Positions 39,246-47,745 of a stretch of DNA of 64,000 nt are shown in pieces. Position numbers and translations under genes: made by a program. Numbering within the stretch: position 1 is the first letter of the stretch; each line of letters starts with the position of its first letter. The stretch lies in assembly GCA_902781655.1 (NCBI GenBank), contig CACZJZ010000004.1, positions 1 through 64,000 of the forward strand, given 5' to 3'. The DNA is from an uncultured Lachnospiraceae bacterium. GTDB taxonomy: Bacteria; Bacillota; Clostridia; Lachnospirales; Lachnospiraceae. Under the pieces are notes generated by a model, which saw only the letters and a program-made list of their open reading frames with translations, was not told the origin of the DNA and did no database searches.

Positions 39246-39953
39246 ATGAAACATGCTACAATGGAAAACATGATAAATCCGGGTCATCCCGCGAACGGAG
39301 CAGCACCATCTATGGAAATCGATCTTGCAAAGAAAAGAAACAGCGGCAAAGCCGAACAGAACAAAAAAGCAAAAAAAGAAGCCCTGACGAGCGCGGCGTT
39401 CGATCTCTTCACCTCCAAGGGCATCAACAAGACCTCCATCGCCGACATCGCAGAGCGGGCAAAGGTTGCCAAAGGCACCTTCTACCTATATTTTTCCGAC
39501 AAATATGATATCCGCAACTTCCTCATCGCAAACAAGGCGGGCGCCATCTTCCACAAGGCCAGCGCCGCTATGAATGCCAGGACATCATCGGTAAAGACCT
39601 TCGAGGACAAAATTCTCTTCCTCGCGTCCAACATCATCGACCAGTTTATCGAGGACCCGACCATCGTCCGCTTCCTCTCCAAGAACCTCAGCTGGGGCAT
39701 CTTCAAGCACGACCTCAACGCCGTCCCCGCGGAAAACGGCGTTGACTTCCGTAAACTCTATACAGACGCCCTTGCCCAGTCCGACGTCCAGTACCGCGAA
39801 CCCGAAGTCATGCTCTTCCTCATCATCGAACTCGTGAGCTCCGCCAGCTACAGCGCAATCCTCTTCCGCGAACCCTGCTCCATGCAGGATCTCAAACCAT
39901 CCCTGCTGGAATCCATACGCGGAATCATCCGCAGTTTCCAAAATTGTCCCTAA
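39246..39953 (+). CDS. TetR-family transcriptional regulator
   Basis: This protein of about 235 residues has a Lys-rich lead (KRNSGKAEQNKKAKKEAL) and the TetR helix-turn-helix: AAFDLFTSKGINKTSIADIAERAKVAKGTFYLYFSDKYD. The remainder is the helical ligand-binding domain. It is divergent from the MMPL exporter, so it most likely represses that transcript and itself through the two palindromes upstream. Several Met codons are possible (39246, 39270, 39312). The first has GAGG nine nt upstream; the last gives a start more typical of the family. Confidence 0.88.
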   Translation: MKHATMENMINPGHPANGAAPSMEIDLAKKRNSGKAEQNKKAKKEALTSAAFDLFTSKGINKTSIADIAERAKVAKGTFYLYFSDKYDIRNFLIANKAGAIFHKASAAMNARTSSVKTFEDKILFLASNIIDQFIEDPTIVRFLSKNLSWGIFKHDLNAVPAENGVDFRKLYTDALAQSDVQYREPEVMLFLIIELVSSASYSAILFREPCSMQDLKPSLLESIRGIIRSFQNCP

Positions 39954-40015
39954 CAAGATTAGCCTGTTCGGGACAATTTTTGTCCCGAACAGGCTAATCT
40001 TGTTAAAGACAATTT
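39941..40015. terminator. Very long perfect hairpin between convergent genes
   Basis: A perfect 26-bp inverted repeat (39951-39976 with 39980-40005) has a 3-nt loop. Beyond a 2-nt mismatch the pairing continues for 8 bp (39941-39948 with 40008-40015). It overlaps the stop codons of tetR and gatD. Far longer than an ordinary terminator, it may serve both directions or be a small palindromic repeat element. Confidence 0.7.
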
Positions 40016-40770
40016 CAATCCCTCTCGTCCGCCTCGAACCGGTTCATCAGTCTCCGATACACCGCGTCATGCGCCGAGAGTTCCACCGTGTCGTCCAGCG
40101 GCGCGAGGTCCGCCTTGCCATACTTTCTTATGAGCGCGGTGCGCAGGAGTTCGTCGGCAAACTGCGGATTTTTGGGCAAAACCGGTCCATGGCTGTAGGT
40201 GCCGAACACGTTGCGGTACCGGCACCCCTCCGTGCCGTCCTCTCCGTTATTGCCATTTCCCCTGATGATTCGGCCGAGCGGCTGCACATCCGGGCCGAGC
40301 CAGGTTTTGCCGCTGTGATTCTCAAACCCCACCACGACGCTCCCGCCGGATTCCTGCCCGAGTGTAAAGCAGTAATTATCGATCATCCGCACATCGGCGC
40401 CCTTCGTGTAGAAGTCCACCGCGCCCAGATACTCGCATTTCACGCCCTCGTGCGTCTCATAGTAATGTCCCAGCATCTGATACCCGCCGCAGATGGCGAG
40501 AAACGTCTTCCCGTCCTCGATGGCGGCGCGGATCTCCCCGCCCTTTCCGCTTCCCAGATCGGCAAGGAGCACCTCCTGTTCAAAATCCTGCCCTCCGCCG
40601 ACGAAGAACAAATCGAATTTGGTCAGATCCGCCTGATCGCCGATCTTCAGCATCGTCACATGGCAGTCAATGCCGCGCCACGCAAGCCGCTGCTCCAGGC
40701 AGCGGATATTGCCGCGGTCTCCATATAAGTTCAGCACCTCCGGATAGAGGTGGCAGATATTCAGCTCCAT
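40015..40770 (-). CDS. gatD: Lipid II isoglutaminyl synthase, glutamine amidotransferase subunit GatD
   Basis: This 251-residue class I glutamine amidotransferase has the nucleophile Cys in FLAICGGYQMLG and the catalytic His in GTYSHGPVL. LYPEVLNLYGDRGNI at the N-terminus is the GatD marker. It supplies ammonia to MurT for amidating the second-position glutamate of the peptidoglycan stem. It lies 26 nt after murT in the same operon. Confidence 0.95.
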   Translation of the reverse strand: MELNICHLYPEVLNLYGDRGNIRCLEQRLAWRGIDCHVTMLKIGDQADLTKFDLFFVGGGQDFEQEVLLADLGSGKGGEIRAAIEDGKTFLAICGGYQMLGHYYETHEGVKCEYLGAVDFYTKGADVRMIDNYCFTLGQESGGSVVVGFENHSGKTWLGPDVQPLGRIIRGNGNNGEDGTEGCRYRNVFGTYSHGPVLPKNPQFADELLRTALIRKYGKADLAPLDDTVELSAHDAVYRRLMNRFEADERD

Positions 40771-40796
40771 ATTATTCGCATCTCCTGTCTACGTTC

Positions 40797-42278
40797 TCAC
40801 TGCTTCTCCCAGAACGCCTTCTTGCCGGTGGCATCCGACAGCACCTTGCGGAGCGCGAGCATCGAAGTATAATTCGGCATCACAAACACCGGCAGACTGC
40901 TCTCCTGCATCATGGCAAGGAGCTTCGCGTTGTCCTTCTCCAGATGAATCCGGTTCGTTTTGACGCCAGCATACTTGAGACGCAGACGCAGTTCCTCCGC
41001 CCGGTCTCCGGAGACCCATATTTCCCGAAGGTGACTGCATGCCGCCAGCTTCTCATAGTCCGCATCCCAGATCCACGAAATATCATGCCCGTCCGCGGTC
41101 CGGTCATTGAGACAGATCACCAGCTGAAAATCCTCCGCGAGGCCGCACAGATACGCGATGGTCTGGCTGCAGCCCGCAGGATTCTTCACCAGAATCATGC
41201 GCACCGGGACGACGGCGTTCATTCCGGCGGCCGTTGCATCCGCGGCTGCCGCCGGATTGCCGCTCTCCGCCCTCGTCATAATCTTCCTCGGCAGTTCGAA
41301 TTTCTCCATGCGTCCGAACGAGCTGTGCACACCCTTCAGCGAGCGGATGATCTCCGACGGCTCTCCGCCAAATGTCACATACGCCGCGATCGCTGCCGCG
41401 GCATTGTAAATGTTGTAGACTGCGGGCAGCCCGATCGCGACAGGCCTTGTCTCCCCGCCGAACTTCATCGTCACTCTGCTGCCGTCCGCTTCCATCCGGT
41501 CAATCGACTGCACGGCAAAATCTGGTTTTGCCCGGTGATATCCGCACTTCGGGCAGACAAAATCTCCGAGATGCGCATAAGTATAGTAGCGATACTGGTA
41601 CTCCGTTCCGCAACGGATGCAGTGCAGCGCGTCTGAAATCTCTCTCGGCTTCTGATCTCCCACCGGCGTATTCAGACCAAAATATACAACCCGGTTTGGG
41701 ACATCGAGTGCCAGAGAGGAGACCAGACTGTCCTCGGCGTTGAGCACCAGCGTGGCCTGCGGCGCCTTCTCCACCCCGCTCCGAATCTGCGCCAGCGTAT
41801 TCATGACCTCCCCGTATCGGTCGAGCTGATCCCGGAACAGATTTGTCACGACGATCACGCGCGGATGGATCCGGGGCGCGACCTGCTTCAGTGCTCCTTC
41901 GTCGCACTCGATCACCGCGACCTTTTTCTTCGGGCGACCCAGCCAGTCCGCCGCGCAGCAGAACTCCGCCGTGATTCCGGACAGCAAATTCGCGCCGGAT
42001 TTATTGGCGAGCACATTTCTGCCGCTCTCCGTCAGCGCCGACTCCAGAATGTTGGCGGTCGTCGTCTTCCCATTCGTTCCCGTCACCACAATACAGTCCA
42101 CGCCATCCGACACGGTCTCAAGCACATCCTTCTGGAACTTCATTGCCACCTTGCCCGGCAGCGCCGTGCCGCCGCCCTTCCCCGTGTGCCGCAGAATAGA
42201 CCGGACACATTTGCAGGAGGCCACCGCCAGGATCGTATTCAATCGTAAAGGTTTCTTTGCCATCATTCTATCCGCCAT
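40797..42278 (-). CDS. murT: Lipid II isoglutaminyl synthase, Mur ligase subunit MurT
   Basis: This 493-residue Mur-ligase-like protein shows the ATP site VTGTNGKTTTANIL, CDEGAL, NLFRDQLDRYGE, and a four-Cys zinc ribbon (CIRCGTEY... CPKCGYH) near residues 220-245 that marks MurT. The C-terminal MurT-specific domain holds LVKNPAGCSQTI. With GatD it amidates lipid II. The start is uncertain among Met 1, 5 and 6; no strong ribosome binding site precedes the first. It is divergent from the aldo/keto reductase gene. Confidence 0.95.
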   Translation of the reverse strand: MADRMMAKKPLRLNTILAVASCKCVRSILRHTGKGGGTALPGKVAMKFQKDVLETVSDGVDCIVVTGTNGKTTTANILESALTESGRNVLANKSGANLLSGITAEFCCAADWLGRPKKKVAVIECDEGALKQVAPRIHPRVIVVTNLFRDQLDRYGEVMNTLAQIRSGVEKAPQATLVLNAEDSLVSSLALDVPNRVVYFGLNTPVGDQKPREISDALHCIRCGTEYQYRYYTYAHLGDFVCPKCGYHRAKPDFAVQSIDRMEADGSRVTMKFGGETRPVAIGLPAVYNIYNAAAAIAAYVTFGGEPSEIIRSLKGVHSSFGRMEKFELPRKIMTRAESGNPAAAADATAAGMNAVVPVRMILVKNPAGCSQTIAYLCGLAEDFQLVICLNDRTADGHDISWIWDADYEKLAACSHLREIWVSGDRAEELRLRLKYAGVKTNRIHLEKDNAKLLAMMQESSLPVFVMPNYTSMLALRKVLSDATGKKAFWEKQ

Positions 42279-42358
42279 GTATGATACTGATATGTGGCAT
42301 AAATTTTAGCAATCCGGAACTGAATTTACAATCTGCTGGGAAACAGGAGATATTTGAT

Positions 42359-43540
42359 ATGCTTTACAGAACAGACCGATATGGAAATCAGTTGTCAGAG
42401 CTTGGCTTCGGCTGCATGCGCTGGACAAAATCAGGAGGCTCTGTCGATCTTGAGAAAGCCGAAAAAGAGGTGCTCCGCGCCGTAGAACTCGGTGTGAACT
42501 ATTTTGACACCGCTTACATATACCCGGGTAACGAGGCTGCGCTCGGCGCCATCCTGGCGCGGAACCCCGGCCTGCGGGACCGCATCTGCATTGCCACAAA
42601 GCTCCCACACTACCTGATGAAATCGCGGAACCAGACGGAACACACCTTTCAGGAAGAACTCACACGGCTCGGAACAGATCACATCGACTACTACCTCATG
42701 CACATGGTCACCGACCTCGGCGCCTGGAAACGGGTCTGCGCCCTCGGCATCGAGGACTGGATTCAGGAGAAGAAAGCTTCCGGCCAGATTCGGCAGATCG
42801 GCTTCTCCTTTCACGGGCCGACGGATGAATTTTGCCGGGTTCTGAACGCCTATGACTGGGACTTCTGCCAGATCCAGTACAACTACATGGACGAACATTC
42901 TCAGGCGGGCAGACGCGGCCTTGAGACCGCGGAGGCGAAAGGCATTCCCGTCATCATCATGGAACCGCTCCGCGGCGGCCGCCTGGTAAACCTCCTTCCG
43001 GAGCGCGCGAAACAGATACTGACAGACAACCCGCACGGATGGTCCCCTGCCGAGTGGGGCCTGCGCTGGCTCTACAGCCAGAGCGGCGTCACAGTCGTCC
43101 TCTCCGGCATGAACTCCCTCGACATGGTGGAGGAAAACTGCCGCATCGCCTCCGAGGCCGCTGTCGGCACATTCGGTCCCGCCGAACAGACAGTGCTCGA
43201 CCAGGTAAAGAAAGAAATAGGCAAATCCCTCAAAGTCCCCTGCACCGGCTGCTCCTACTGCATGCCCTGCCCTCACGGCGTCGATATCCCCGGCGCCTTC
43301 CGCTGCTGGAACGAAATCTACACCGAATCCAGAAAAAGCGGCCGCACCGACTACTTCCGCGCCTCCATCCTCAGACACAAACCCACCAGCGCCTCCCTCT
43401 GCGTCGGCTGCGGCCGCTGCGAACAACACTGCCCACAGTCCATCCCCGTCCGCGCCATGCTCCGCAGCGCTGCTGCTGACCTCGAGACCCCGTGGTACAA
43501 AATCGCCCGCGCCGGCGTAAAAATACTCCGCCTCTGGTGA
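42359..43540 (+). CDS. Aldo/keto reductase with C-terminal 4Fe-4S domain
   Basis: This 393-residue protein has the AKR barrel with catalytic Asp and Tyr in NYFDTAYIYPG, Lys in ATKLPH and His in YYLMHMV. The C-terminal domain of about 110 residues carries CTGCSYCMPCPHGVDIPG and CVGCGRCEQHCPQSIPVR, two ferredoxin-type sets. Such fused reductases are common in anaerobes; their substrates are unknown. AGGAG precedes the ATG at 42359; codons upstream of it are not part of the family. Confidence 0.93.
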   Translation: MLYRTDRYGNQLSELGFGCMRWTKSGGSVDLEKAEKEVLRAVELGVNYFDTAYIYPGNEAALGAILARNPGLRDRICIATKLPHYLMKSRNQTEHTFQEELTRLGTDHIDYYLMHMVTDLGAWKRVCALGIEDWIQEKKASGQIRQIGFSFHGPTDEFCRVLNAYDWDFCQIQYNYMDEHSQAGRRGLETAEAKGIPVIIMEPLRGGRLVNLLPERAKQILTDNPHGWSPAEWGLRWLYSQSGVTVVLSGMNSLDMVEENCRIASEAAVGTFGPAEQTVLDQVKKEIGKSLKVPCTGCSYCMPCPHGVDIPGAFRCWNEIYTESRKSGRTDYFRASILRHKPTSASLCVGCGRCEQHCPQSIPVRAMLRSAAADLETPWYKIARAGVKILRLW

Positions 43541-43543
43541 CAG

Positions 43544-43558
43544 AATTGTCCCTGACAA
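43544..43558 (+). repeat. Second copy of the AATTGTCCCTRACAA motif
   Basis: AATTGTCCCTGACAA matches 39942-39956 at 14 of 15 positions, the outer part of the long hairpin there. Both copies sit at or just past the stop codon of a plus-strand gene. A 5-bp inverted repeat lies within this copy. Confidence 0.45.
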
Positions 43559-43581
43559 AACCCAGAAAGGATATCCCCGCC

Positions 43582-43974
43582 ATGAAAGACATGCTCTATC
43601 TCATTGTGGAATACATTGCAAGAATCCACGACAAAATCAACACCCTGAATGATCATACAAAGGGGTTCACCGACAAGGAACTTCACTTCATCGTGATCGG
43701 AGTCATCGGCATGACCATGGTCTTTGTGCTGGTTCCCCTGGTTCGCTGGCTTGCTGAGAGAGGCCATTACCTTTTTCTTACCTGGTTCTACGTCGTGACA
43801 GTTCTCATCGTCCTGACCTTTGCCATTGAGATTGGCCAGGGCATCACGCACACCGGAACACTCGACTTCGACGATATCGTCTTCGGCCTGGTCGGCTTCT
43901 TTTCCTTTTACGCGATCTATCTCGTCATACGATATCTGATCATCGGCATTGCGCACCTGTTCATCGGAAAGTAA
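43582..43974 (+). CDS. Small membrane protein, VanZ-like motif
   Basis: This 130-residue protein has three or four hydrophobic segments. The block AIEIGQGITHTGTLDFDDIVFG resembles the E-x-x-Q...D-x-D-D pattern of VanZ-like proteins, though it is shorter and has only this one motif. The ATG at 43582 follows AAAGGATA. It is 41 nt past the aldo/keto reductase gene and may be co-transcribed. The function is unknown; the VanZ link is tentative. Confidence 0.6.
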   Translation: MKDMLYLIVEYIARIHDKINTLNDHTKGFTDKELHFIVIGVIGMTMVFVLVPLVRWLAERGHYLFLTWFYVVTVLIVLTFAIEIGQGITHTGTLDFDDIVFGLVGFFSFYAIYLVIRYLIIGIAHLFIGK

Positions 43975-44091
43975 AAAGGGAATTTTTCATACAGGCACAG
44001 CATTGACCTCCGACTTAGCTATTTTGACAATCAACATCCTTCCGCAAGTAAATCATCACAAAATCCCAGCCTCAAACAGCAAATATAGCCA

Positions 44092-44133
44092 AAGGGATTG
44101 CCGGTCTACGAAACTCCTCACCGGCAATCCCTT
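44092..44133. terminator. Hairpin ending the GH39 transcript
   Basis: A perfect 13-bp stem (44092-44104 with 44121-44133) has a 16-nt loop. On the minus strand it lies after the GH39 stop, with only a short T run following. The remainder of 43975-44163 shows no gene. Confidence 0.5.
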
Positions 44134-44163
44134 CTCTACAAGCAGCATATACCTAAATTCAGA

Positions 44164-45657
44164 TCAAGCCATTCGAACCATGAATACAGAATCTTTCGGA
44201 AGAGTAAAGCAGATTTCCACTCCCTCGTCCTTTACTTCAAAATGAACCGATTCCGGATTCATTGTCGAGGCTTCCTTCAGTAATTTCAAACTATATCGAT
44301 CCGGATAGACAGGCGCCCCCATTTCTTCCCATGCTTTGCGCGGGTTGGCGTGGGATTCATCAATCCGATAAAGGTTCGCCTCGTGTATTTTCAGATTGTT
44401 GATCTTCACACAGACTTGTTTTTCCATGTCTGTCGGAACATCCGGCACTTGCTGATTATATGCAATCAGGCAATACCCTCCGTCTCTTCCCTTTGCCAAA
44501 AATGTACCCACTGTATCCTGCTCCTTTGCCCTCGGGTACATATCGTTCCCCAGGTTGTGAAGCATTTCGAAAGCATGAAACGTTGGCTTCTTCACCCCAT
44601 GGATGGTCTGCAAACCGAATCCGCCATGAAATTCCCCAATCTTCTGCGGAGCTTCTTCGAAGATATCCGTAAAAGTCCAGAAAGAATACCCCCTGACATA
44701 TCCAATATTATCCAGAATCGTTTTCGCGACAAAGGCAGCGCTATAGGGCACATCATGAACGGAATCCCCATTTATCGCGGATGTATTCCATTCTGTGTAG
44801 TATAGCGGATAATCCTGCGCCTCCTCACGGGCTTTCTGAATCATCTCTGTCAAAATTCCACGATGATATGTTTGAGCATTTTTATATGCGTCTTTATCTC
44901 CTTCCTTAGACTTTTCCTCAACCTTTGCAAAAAATTCCTCCAGATTCATCCCACTCTTCCAGAGAGGGTCGTCCGTCGGATAATGATGTGTCGAGACAAA
45001 ATCTAACGGCACATTATTTTTCTGGCAGAACTGGATCAGGTCAGGAATCCATGCATTCAATGCCGTAGCCGGGCCGCCAACCCGGAGCATATCGTCTGCC
45101 TTCTTTATTGCTCTGGCAGTATGCTCATACAATTTGAAATAGTCCTTCTGTGTACCGTTGAAAAAGAATTTTAAATTGGGTTCATTCCATACTTCAAAGA
45201 ACCATGTTCTTACCTCATCTATTCCATACCGATCGATAAAGTGATTCATCATCGCAGTAATAAAACGATCCCATTCATCAAAATCTTTCGGCATAGTATT
45301 GTTTGCGTTATAGTGGAACAATGTTGTGGTTCCAGAGGCAAACGCCCTGGGCATAAAGCCAATTTCCATAAATGGCTTCATCCCAATATCTAGAAGGAAA
45401 TCGAAAATATTATCAATGTTCACAAAGTTGTACAGAATTTTTCCATTTTCTTCCTGAACGACACACATGTCATCATCCAAAATCCCATGAAAGCGAAGAT
45501 ATTTGAACCCCAACTGATCATGTGCTTCCTTTAACTGCTCACGATAGTCCTCCCGCAATGCAGTATAACCATGACAAGAACCTACACAGGTTTCCCAATA
45601 GTGGTCAAAATGCTCTGTTTTTGCTTTTACATCATATTGAAAGGTCAAAGTTTCCAT
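44164..45657 (-). CDS. GH39 glycosidase, beta-xylosidase-like
   Basis: This 497-residue clan GH-A enzyme has the acid/base Glu in FEVWNEPNLKFF and the nucleophile Glu in YYTEWNTSA. A C-terminal beta domain follows. GH39 includes beta-xylosidases and alpha-iduronidases; the bacterial length and neighbours favour xyloside or related oligosaccharide hydrolysis. It has no signal peptide, so it acts on imported sugars. The ATG at 45657 has GGAAGG upstream. It is the last gene of the ABC operon and has visibly lower GC than flanking regions. Confidence 0.9.
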   Translation of the reverse strand: METLTFQYDVKAKTEHFDHYWETCVGSCHGYTALREDYREQLKEAHDQLGFKYLRFHGILDDDMCVVQEENGKILYNFVNIDNIFDFLLDIGMKPFMEIGFMPRAFASGTTTLFHYNANNTMPKDFDEWDRFITAMMNHFIDRYGIDEVRTWFFEVWNEPNLKFFFNGTQKDYFKLYEHTARAIKKADDMLRVGGPATALNAWIPDLIQFCQKNNVPLDFVSTHHYPTDDPLWKSGMNLEEFFAKVEEKSKEGDKDAYKNAQTYHRGILTEMIQKAREEAQDYPLYYTEWNTSAINGDSVHDVPYSAAFVAKTILDNIGYVRGYSFWTFTDIFEEAPQKIGEFHGGFGLQTIHGVKKPTFHAFEMLHNLGNDMYPRAKEQDTVGTFLAKGRDGGYCLIAYNQQVPDVPTDMEKQVCVKINNLKIHEANLYRIDESHANPRKAWEEMGAPVYPDRYSLKLLKEASTMNPESVHFEVKDEGVEICFTLPKDSVFMVRMA

Positions 45658-45770
45658 TTCGTGCCTTCCGCTCCTCTTTCTATCTCCCGAAATCGTACAG
45701 CTCACAAAAACACCACAACCATTCTGTTTGTCAGAAGGGTTGTGGCATTGTCATTCTGACAGTGAAAAGA

Positions 45771-46628
45771 TCACCCTTTGATTCCAGACATCTTGATGCC
45801 TTCTACGAAGTATTTTTGACAAATGAAGAATATAACCATGACCGGTATTGTCATAATCAATGCAACGGCCATCATTTGCCCGATTTTAGTTGTTCCCATC
45901 GATGAATTCAAAAACTGCAGTCCAATTGAAACTGTAAATTTGCTCGTTGTATTGATGTAAATCAAAGGATTGTAGAAATCATTCCAGTTCCAGACCAGCG
46001 ACATCACACCCACGCACATGGACACCGGCTTGACTGACGGAAGCATGACATGCGTAAACGTCTGGAATGAATTTGCTCCATCAATCATTGCCGCTTCACT
46101 CAGTTCCTTCGGAAGCGACAGGAAGAACTGCCTGTACAGAAAAATGTTGTAGGCGCCGCCGCCTAAAATACTTGGTATAATCAATGGCCAATATGTATCA
46201 ACCATGTGGAACTTATAATACAGCAGATACTGCGGGATCAGAGTAACCTGCCCAGGCAGCATCATCGTGGCCATCAGACAGGTATACCAGAACTTTGACC
46301 CCTTCGCAGGGAATTTAGCAAATCCATAGGCCACAAATGCAGATGAAAGGACGGTTGCCACGGTATTTACGATTACAAGTAGAACCGTATTCACCGTGAA
46401 TCTTCCAAAGTCTGCCGCCTGAAGTCCGTTCACAAAATTTGAAAACAGCCATCTCTTAGGCAAAATCGTCGGCGGAAAGGAATAGGCTTCCGCTGTCGAT
46501 TTAAAAGATGTGGTTATCATCCAGAAGAACGGAAATACGCACAGCACAGCGCAGAAAATCAAAATAATGTATATGATTGTATATACAATGCGATTATGCG
46601 CAGTTTTCGATTTTGTTTTTGTACTCAT
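45771..46628 (-). CDS. Sugar ABC transporter permease (MalG type)
   Basis: This 285-residue inner-membrane protein has six helices. The EAA coupling loop SEAAMIDGANSFQTFTHVMLP contacts the ATPase. It pairs with the MalF-type permease. No ATPase gene is present in the cluster, so a shared MsmK-type ATPase elsewhere is expected. GGAAGG precedes the ATG at 46628. Confidence 0.93.
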   Translation of the reverse strand: MSTKTKSKTAHNRIVYTIIYIILIFCAVLCVFPFFWMITTSFKSTAEAYSFPPTILPKRWLFSNFVNGLQAADFGRFTVNTVLLVIVNTVATVLSSAFVAYGFAKFPAKGSKFWYTCLMATMMLPGQVTLIPQYLLYYKFHMVDTYWPLIIPSILGGGAYNIFLYRQFFLSLPKELSEAAMIDGANSFQTFTHVMLPSVKPVSMCVGVMSLVWNWNDFYNPLIYINTTSKFTVSIGLQFLNSSMGTTKIGQMMAVALIMTIPVMVIFFICQKYFVEGIKMSGIKG

Positions 46629-46655
46629 AATGCACCTTCCTTGCATGCAGACTTG

Positions 46656-47558
46656 TCAGTCATCATAAAACACCCACTTGTGCTGTGTTGTTTGTATCAC
46701 TCCGGTAATGATCATAATGACGACGAACAGACACCAGGCAATGCAGGATGCATAACCCATTTTCCCATATTCAAACGCATTCTGGAAAACCAGCATAGAT
46801 ACAGTAACTGTGGAATTAACCGGTCCGCCCTGTGTCAGAATATATGGCTGATTGAACAACTGGAAGGCGTTGATGATTCCGATGACCAGATTAAAATAAA
46901 TCGTCGGTGTCGATAACGGAATTGTAATAGAAATCAATTGTTTCCAGGTGGATGCACCATCAATCTGTGCACTTTCATAATAAGATGCCGGAATATCCTG
47001 AATACCTGCAAGCATGATCAGGATCTGATTGCCCAGAGCCCACAGATTCATGACAACAATGCATGCCAGTGCAAAATGTTTATCACCAAGCCAGTTAGGT
47101 CCAGTAATTCCAAAAAACGAAAGGACATAATTAATCAGTCCATAGGAACCGTTAAAGATCCATCCCCAGAGAATCGTAACCGCTACGCCTGAGGTGATAT
47201 AGGGAAGATAAAAAATGGTTCTCCAAAGTCCAAGGAATTTAATATGTCGGCTGAGTAACCATCCAAGTAAAAAGGATATGACGAGACTCAGCGGAACATA
47301 GGCTAAAACATAACAGATCGTATTCTTAAATGCCTGAAAGAATCTGGTGTCCTGCGTAAATGCATATATAAAATTTTCAAATCCAATGAATGCGCCCTTC
47401 CCATCGAAGCTGGAATCTGTGAAGGACAAGGTTAATGATTTAATCATTGGATAAACAGTCAGAACAATGAAGAAAAGCAGCCACGGGAAAATATAGAAAT
47501 AAAAATTCCTCGTGTTTCTCTTTTCTATCGCCGACATACTTTTTTTCTTCTTATTCAT
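46656..47558 (-). CDS. Sugar ABC transporter permease (MalF type)
   Basis: This 300-residue protein has a Lys-rich N-terminus, six membrane helices and the coupling loop YESAQIDGASTWKQLISITIP. It forms the channel with the MalG-type partner 27 nt downstream. The ATG at 47558 is used; the 20 codons before it have no homology. Confidence 0.93.
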   Translation of the reverse strand: MNKKKKSMSAIEKRNTRNFYFYIFPWLLFFIVLTVYPMIKSLTLSFTDSSFDGKGAFIGFENFIYAFTQDTRFFQAFKNTICYVLAYVPLSLVISFLLGWLLSRHIKFLGLWRTIFYLPYITSGVAVTILWGWIFNGSYGLINYVLSFFGITGPNWLGDKHFALACIVVMNLWALGNQILIMLAGIQDIPASYYESAQIDGASTWKQLISITIPLSTPTIYFNLVIGIINAFQLFNQPYILTQGGPVNSTVTVSMLVFQNAFEYGKMGYASCIAWCLFVVIMIITGVIQTTQHKWVFYDD

Positions 47559-47745
47559 CGTTACCTCTGCTGCAGTGCCTGCATTTTCCGGTTCGAAACC
47601 AGAAATGAGAATAAGCAATCATTAAAATAACGACTGCCCTGTGCGCACCTTCGGTTGCCCCACCGTGAATAAAATGGTCATTCCCCGTATATAAATTATG
47701 GGGATCCGAACGGGTCCCCACAATTTATAGCTTATACTGTATCGA

